From Chara braunii (Eukaryota; Streptophyta; Charophyceae; Charales; Characeae), in the NCBI GenBank assembly GCA_003427395.1, contig BFEA01000077.1, positions 2,038,637-2,059,363 on the forward strand: a stretch of 20,727 nt of DNA. Reading direction: 5' to 3'. Both the position numbers and the translations under genes were made by a program. Positions within the stretch are counted from its first letter, which is position 1. Each line of letters begins with the position of its first letter. Below are positions 10,901 through 17,500 of the stretch, in pieces. A model generated the notes under the pieces. The model saw only the letters and a program-made list of their open reading frames with translations. It was not told where the DNA came from and did no database searches.

Positions 10901-13900
10901 CAATGACGCCCATAGAGCTGAACAACAAATATATCTCAAGGGAAGAGTGACCCTAACTCTCCCGGTCTTGACGGGGATAGGCTTGCATCTACCGTTGTAC
11001 CATGATGATGTAATATGAGCCTTGGGTATTGGGGCCCATTTTCTTGGGGAAAAGGAAAAAAAAAACATCACCCCGCCAGTGCTTTTCCCGGCCATTTTGT
11101 CGAGCCGCGCCGGGTAACACAAAGGCCAAATTCGACTGGTCAAGACGGCCAAATGCATCCGCAAAGCTTGGTGCGCAAGGCCCACAACCTATATATGGGA
11201 AAGGTACTGGTTGTGCAACATGATGGATCTGCACAGTTCAAAGTCATTTGTCTTGAATTAACCACTTGTAGGCTTCCGAGCCATTTTTCTCCCACGCGGT
11301 TGTGTGTGCATCGCCTGGCAAGTTGCACCAACGTGCCACTTTGCAAAAAGTACATCAAGGCAAAATAGGTCATGAATGCAACGTTATTTGCGTGGATATA
11401 TTTTTTGCGAACCGGCATCCAACCATACGCCGCATGCATACAGCTACTTCGTAGAAAAATACTTGAGAAACGTAGTAAGTGGTACTTATGATTTTCTTTC
11501 TTTTGGATTAGTGAAATTTCACCTTTATTATCATATTTGTACTCATGATTGCCAAGTTGTCGTACTCTTGTTAGTTGCCACATGGTAGACTAGCAAAAAT
11601 GAAAATATTTCGAATCAGCGCAACGATTATTTAACAGGCAAAATTATTCATTTATTTTTCCCCTGATATTTCTCGTGGAAAGATCACGACCTTTTCTCGT
11701 GGAAAGATCACGATCTTTTCCCGTGGAAATATCAACTACCTAATCTATGGACCCTCAAATTTTAAGAATTTTTTGTGAATTCCTCTGAGCAAAAAAAAAA
11801 AACAGTGCTCGTCAGTTGGCAACATTCGTCCCCCCCAAAAAATAAAAAACGCCCAAACTGACAGGGAGGGAAATTTCCAAGAGGCGGGTAGAGGGGTGGC
11901 TTAAGCATTTTTTTGTGTGTCAGTTAATCCACAATCTGTCAAGATGAGCAACACCGACATGATGTTTTTTAAATTTGGTAAGGGTATATTTAAGTAAGAT
12001 TTTCAAACCCCAAAGTAGATATGAAGGTTTTCGACCTTTTGGTAGGGTTTGGTGGTAGAAAAACTCATGTGACAGGAAGTCGCGAACTAGTGTCTTTTTT
12101 TTTTTTTTTTGGCACAAGCGGTCAACGAGTAGCTCAAAATCCGGTAATGAACATTTTGAAGTGAGAGTTTAGGCAATCTAAAAATTATGAATGGTCTTGA
12201 AGTGGTGAAGACTTCGAAGACCCTCAAAACCATCTGTTTGGGCAGGTTGAATCCTGAAGTGGTGATGAAAAATATGATTGTTGTTAACATTCTCTCTTGG
12301 GAGGGGTAACTAGGGCGCAATCACGATTTCAATTTTAAATTCAATTTAGGCATCCCTCAAATACAACACATCCTCACTTAACTCTTAAAGTTGGGTTGTA
12401 TATATTCACGAGTTTCCTCGGTTTGACCAAACAATCGCAAAATCGTAACTGAAACATATTTTCAATATAAAACTGTGACAAGACCCTAGTTGTTGTTTTT
12501 TTTTTCCGTTTTTAGAGAGTAAGATATAAGTTGTAAATGTAGTTGAGTCTGTCATCTCTTAGCATCAGTACAACACGAGTGTCTTAAGGCCAATAGAAGA
12601 TCAACCAGAATGTGCTCCTTGCTAGAGTTGCACAGTGGACAGCAGAGACAAAGTCTAACTAACCTGGATTTTAGAGGTAGTCTCAATTTGTGGGTTTCCA
12701 CAGATGCGCATATTAGTGGTCTGGTCTGGTAGGTAAGGGGTTCCATGTAATATAATGTGACCTAATAATCCCTTATATTTCATGGGTGAAGCGTGGTTTA
12801 AGATGTCATATGAATATACCAAGAGGCATGGATCGCATGTCCCTATGTGATCGGTTGCACTTGGGGTAGATCAGAGGAATAAGTTTAGGTCTTCACAAGA
12901 GTATCTTACAGTCACAAGCAGACAGTAAGATATAACAAACAATTGCAATTGCAGGAGCCGGAAACGTGGACATAACAGTACTCGGTAAGGTCTACCTCTA
13001 AGGGTATATTCACGCAAGGTCGTTTTCAACTGAATTCGACCATAGTTCAGTACAACACGAGTGTCTTAAGGCAAATAGAAGATCAACCAGAATGTGTTCC
13101 TTGCTAGAGTTGCACAGTGGATAGCAGAGACAAAGTCTAACTAACCTGGATTTTAGAGGTAGTCTCAATTTGTGGGTTTCCACAGATGCGCACATAAATT
13201 TGTGGGTTTCCACAGATGCGCACATTAGTGGTTTGGTCTGGTAGGTAAGGGGTTCCATGTAATATAATGTGACCTAATAATTCCTTATATTTCATGGGTG
13301 AAGCGTGGTTCAAGGTGTCATGTGAATATACCAAGAGGCATGGATCGCATGTCCCTATGTGATCGGTTGTACTTGGGGTAGATCAAAGGAATAAGTTTAG
13401 GTCTTCACAAGAGAATCTTACAGTCACAAGCAGACGGTACGCAAGGTCGTTTTCAACTGAATTCGACCATAGTTGCGGTGATTGACCTCTGAGACGATCT
13501 TTCTGTGAGTATGCCTTTGTGACATAATTGTTTGTATGCTTTACCTTTTTTCACCTTAACCTTTGTACTAATGTCTTATTATATTGAATTAATCCCTTCA
13601 TTTACCTTGTTCGCACAAATCCCTATGTATTTTATATTTTGGCATGATTTGCTCTAATGCTTATTTGCACTAATTTATTTATAAAAGCTACAGTTGGCAA
13701 AAACAATGTAACTTCCGCATAAAAACTTCGATTAGGTGTTATAGGAGTGACACGATAAACGTGTATTTTGTCAGGGTATCGTCCCAGTCCACTGACTCTT
13801 TGTTTTTTTCTCCCTTTTTGTATGTGAGAGAGGGAGAGACAAGGGAGAAGAAGGATGGAAAGAGGAATGGTTTAAGAATTGCAAGGTTGAGGTCATGTCA

Positions 13901-14282
13901 GAAACATGTCACGGGTAGCTGACACAAGGCATGAGGAATGCTTCAACCACCAATACCTTTCCCAACCATTTTTTCAGAGTAGTGGCGTGCATACAATTAC
14001 GACTCTTAAAAAGTATCGGGGCGCCATCGAGGCAAAACATGTTGTATGTGAGGCTCATTTGGGTTGGATAGATATCCAACAAAACGACACCCTATACTTC
14101 CTTAAAGTTGCGCATGCATGAAAATCACATATTTGATTTCTTAATTGGGAACGTAGTGGTGGTTTAAACCACCAGTACCTTTGTGCGCTTGGAAATTAAT
14201 TCGGCAGCGATATATTTGACGGGTCGGGGAAGAAAATGTTCGGTCTCTATCGAAAGACCGGGTAACAACCTATTTTTTTATT

Positions 14283-14369
<87 letters not shown>

Positions 14370-14370
14370 N

Positions 14371-14465
<95 letters not shown>

Positions 14466-14540
14466 AAAAAAATATAAAAATAAAAAAAAATTGGCAGGTA
14501 CCTTGAACAACTCACCTGTCTCTCTCTCTCTCTCTTTCTC

Positions 14541-14587
<47 letters not shown>

Positions 14588-17500
14588 CCGTTTACTGTTC
14601 GTTTGTATTCGAAATGAGAATGAATATTGTGCTAGAATATAAAAATACGTAGATTTTTTGGAGTAATGCGTTTCTTCTCTTTTCAATGATATCCTAAGGC
14701 ATTGCTCCACTGCTAAGAATGTGCACAGACGTGTGGGGGGGGGGATATATATCTTTTTATCAGCGAGTATAAGGTTCATCCTCATTTTGCACATATTACC
14801 AGTAGTGAAGCGATGCCCATAGATTTGTTGCACCCCTTACACCCCGACATTTTTTTTTTTTTTTTCAATCAAAATAGCCTACCAGTTTCGACTGTCTTTT
14901 GAGCTTCGCTTTGATGATGGAAATTCTTTATTGTTTAAAAAAAAAAAAAAAAAGATGCGCGAATAAATTCGGTTTTGTGAATTGGAGGACTTAGCTTAGT
15001 TGGTACACCTATGAATTTTTTAACTGCAGGTTTTGAGTTCGAATCCAAATGAAAGGTGAATGGATTTCTGAACTATATAGGGTTAGTCAGTTTTACAATG
15101 ATCAAGGTTATCGGCCTTTTATGTAAAAAAAAAAAAAAAAAAAAGGAAATTTTTTTTTTTTTTTGCAGTGCTCACGACGTACTTAAAATAGAAAATGAAA
15201 TGGTTGTGCATCAAACCAATTTATAGCAGTACATTCATTCTCATCTTGCACATATAGAGAGTAGTGGAGCAAGAGGGGGTTTTCATTGTTGCGTTGTGAG
15301 ACATCCCGTCATCGCCCCATAACTTGTTAAATGTGGCCTTCTGAGAATCAATCTTCTACAAGAAAATGAAAATATTCGTAGCGATACATTCTCATGTTTA
15401 TTATGGGGCCATCCTATGCACACTGCGCTTCAACGAACGGCGACGCGTTGTCCAAGTTTTTTTTTTTTTTGTCAAGAATCGTCGGATTCAATAATTATCA
15501 TAATTTTTTTCAAGTTTTTTTTTCTCACGCCTTGTTTTTTCGTGCAAGAAGAGTCGCTGACATGCCCCCAAACGCGCTCTGTGTGGCCCGGGCTAATTTC
15601 GGGCATCGGGGGGACTCATGGTGTAAAGGGGTGCTGGACCCAATTTCCAACAAGTGTTGGAACGTGAATAAACAATTTTACACGGTGATGTTTAGTATAA
15701 GATGTTGGAGTCGGTTTCCAATAAATACTACTTCCCATCAAATACATTGTAACCATCAACCTTTGTAAAGTTACTACTTTTATCATCCTCATATTGAAGG
15801 TTTACCGATGGATGTTATTTTTCTGAATGTGCAATACCACCGCGGATATGCGTGTGAGGAAAAAAACAACGGTCGAAGGGAAAATGAGAAAATAAATGGA
15901 GTCGGTATCACTTCTTGCAGTGACACCAACATGTGTATTTGTAAAGAGAAGATTGAAGGAAGAAAAAAAAAAGTCATACAGTGGGGGACCCGAACGCCTG
16001 AATGTAACCCTCATTCTTCTTGATGTCCATTATATCATAATGCGAAAACTCAATATACTGGCTTGTAAGTATGGAGGCCCACGGGCTGACCTTCGTATGT
16101 CCGGGTGCTTTGGGTTCCGTTCAAGGTCCGAACCTGAAGGGGTTTGACCCCCGTCAAATATTATTTCGAGATTTTTTTTTTTTTTTTTTTTTTTTTAATC
16201 ACATAACGCCCGCCACCTAAGGATAGACCACTGGATCCCCCGATCGGCATTGAGTAGAGTCTGCTGATGTTCGTAGGGGAGGGAACCTGAGAGGAGGTAC
16301 AGGGATTGGTCATGTTGGCATGGTCCCTGATGCTACCGGGCGTCCCCTGGTCGGTATCGCCCACTTGCAGGTCGGGAGTAGCCCCGGCATTTTCTCTCAT
16401 GAACATGGTTCTCGCTGCGACGAGGTTCTCCGTATGCCTACAATTAAGAGTATAGGTAGGTAAGTAGTACGAGGTGAAATTGAGAGAATAATATTGCTTT
16501 AAAAAAAAAAAAAAAAAAATTGAAGGCATTTTTCTAAGCCAAACATTAATGAGAAATCGTCAAAGATGGCGGTGTCAAAATGTGCTTGCACACTTACATT
16601 TTTTTTTTTTTTTTTTTCACTTTATTTCAAATATTAAATAATTTTATTATTTTTTTAATATTATTTTGTGAGTTTTGTATCATGTGGGATACACATTTAT
16701 AAATTTTCAGAAAATTTGACTTATCCAAATCAAAAAAGAAAAATCGTCAAAAATTGAGATGTTTAAAACGGCCCCCCGCCCGCACAATGATTTTAATGTT
16801 GTTCATTTTTTTTTTATGATTGTTTTTCATATTTTATTTTTGTTTCAAATTTCATGAAGAATTTGGATGTAACGCTGAGGCAAATGTGATTCAGTTTATG
16901 TTTTTTCATAGCATGTAGTTTTTTCAGATTTATCTTTTTTTTTTTTTTTATGTATTCGGCCCAAACGGTCGAACACGTCTACAAGTAGGCTTGAGCATTC
17001 AGTCGTTCAAGTTCGACCGTTTGTCCCCAGATGAACGCCGACTACCATGCATGTGGGAGTATTAGAGGAAAAAAGTGGAAGGCAAGTGAGAGAGAAATTT
17101 ATTATAACGATTTTTTGTGTCGTAAAAGCTACAAAGGTCATTGACGAGATTTATTAAGAGAGGTACGACCCCAAAAGTCGCCACACGTTAATGTGTGGGG
17201 CCCGCAGGCGATATATGGGCCACTGAAAATAACATTTGGAATATTTTGTGTTGTTTTCAAGTTGCTTTTCCCCTTTTGTTTTTGCCAAGATAAAGTTTAG
17301 TCTTTGTTAAATGTTTGGAGATTATCGTTTTGACGAACCTTAAAAATATTGAAAAATTGTAAAGGGTGCATTGTGCATGTAAATACCTTTTTGCCTTAAG
17401 GTTTCAAGTTTTGGCTCCTTGAGTTTTTTTTTGTTTTAGGATTTTTTTGTTATCCGTATACTAGTGAGAAGTTTGGTGTGAAACGTTTGGAGGTTTTGTT

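Noticed and set aside
14247-14515. Leu-Ser repeat proteins
   Set aside because: Purely the GA microsatellite with an undetermined base.
14984-15060. Functional tRNA gene
   Set aside because: Pol III boxes are good but stems do not pair and a unique region with poly(A) follows, so it is a SINE head.
15394-15768. 124-codon plus-strand open frame
   Set aside because: Crosses T-runs and shows no recognisable motif.
16161-16529. Minus-strand frame as a complete gene
   Set aside because: Its N-terminal part is read from an A/T run and AT-rich TE sequence; only the central 80 codons look coding-like, so it is reported as a possible fragment.
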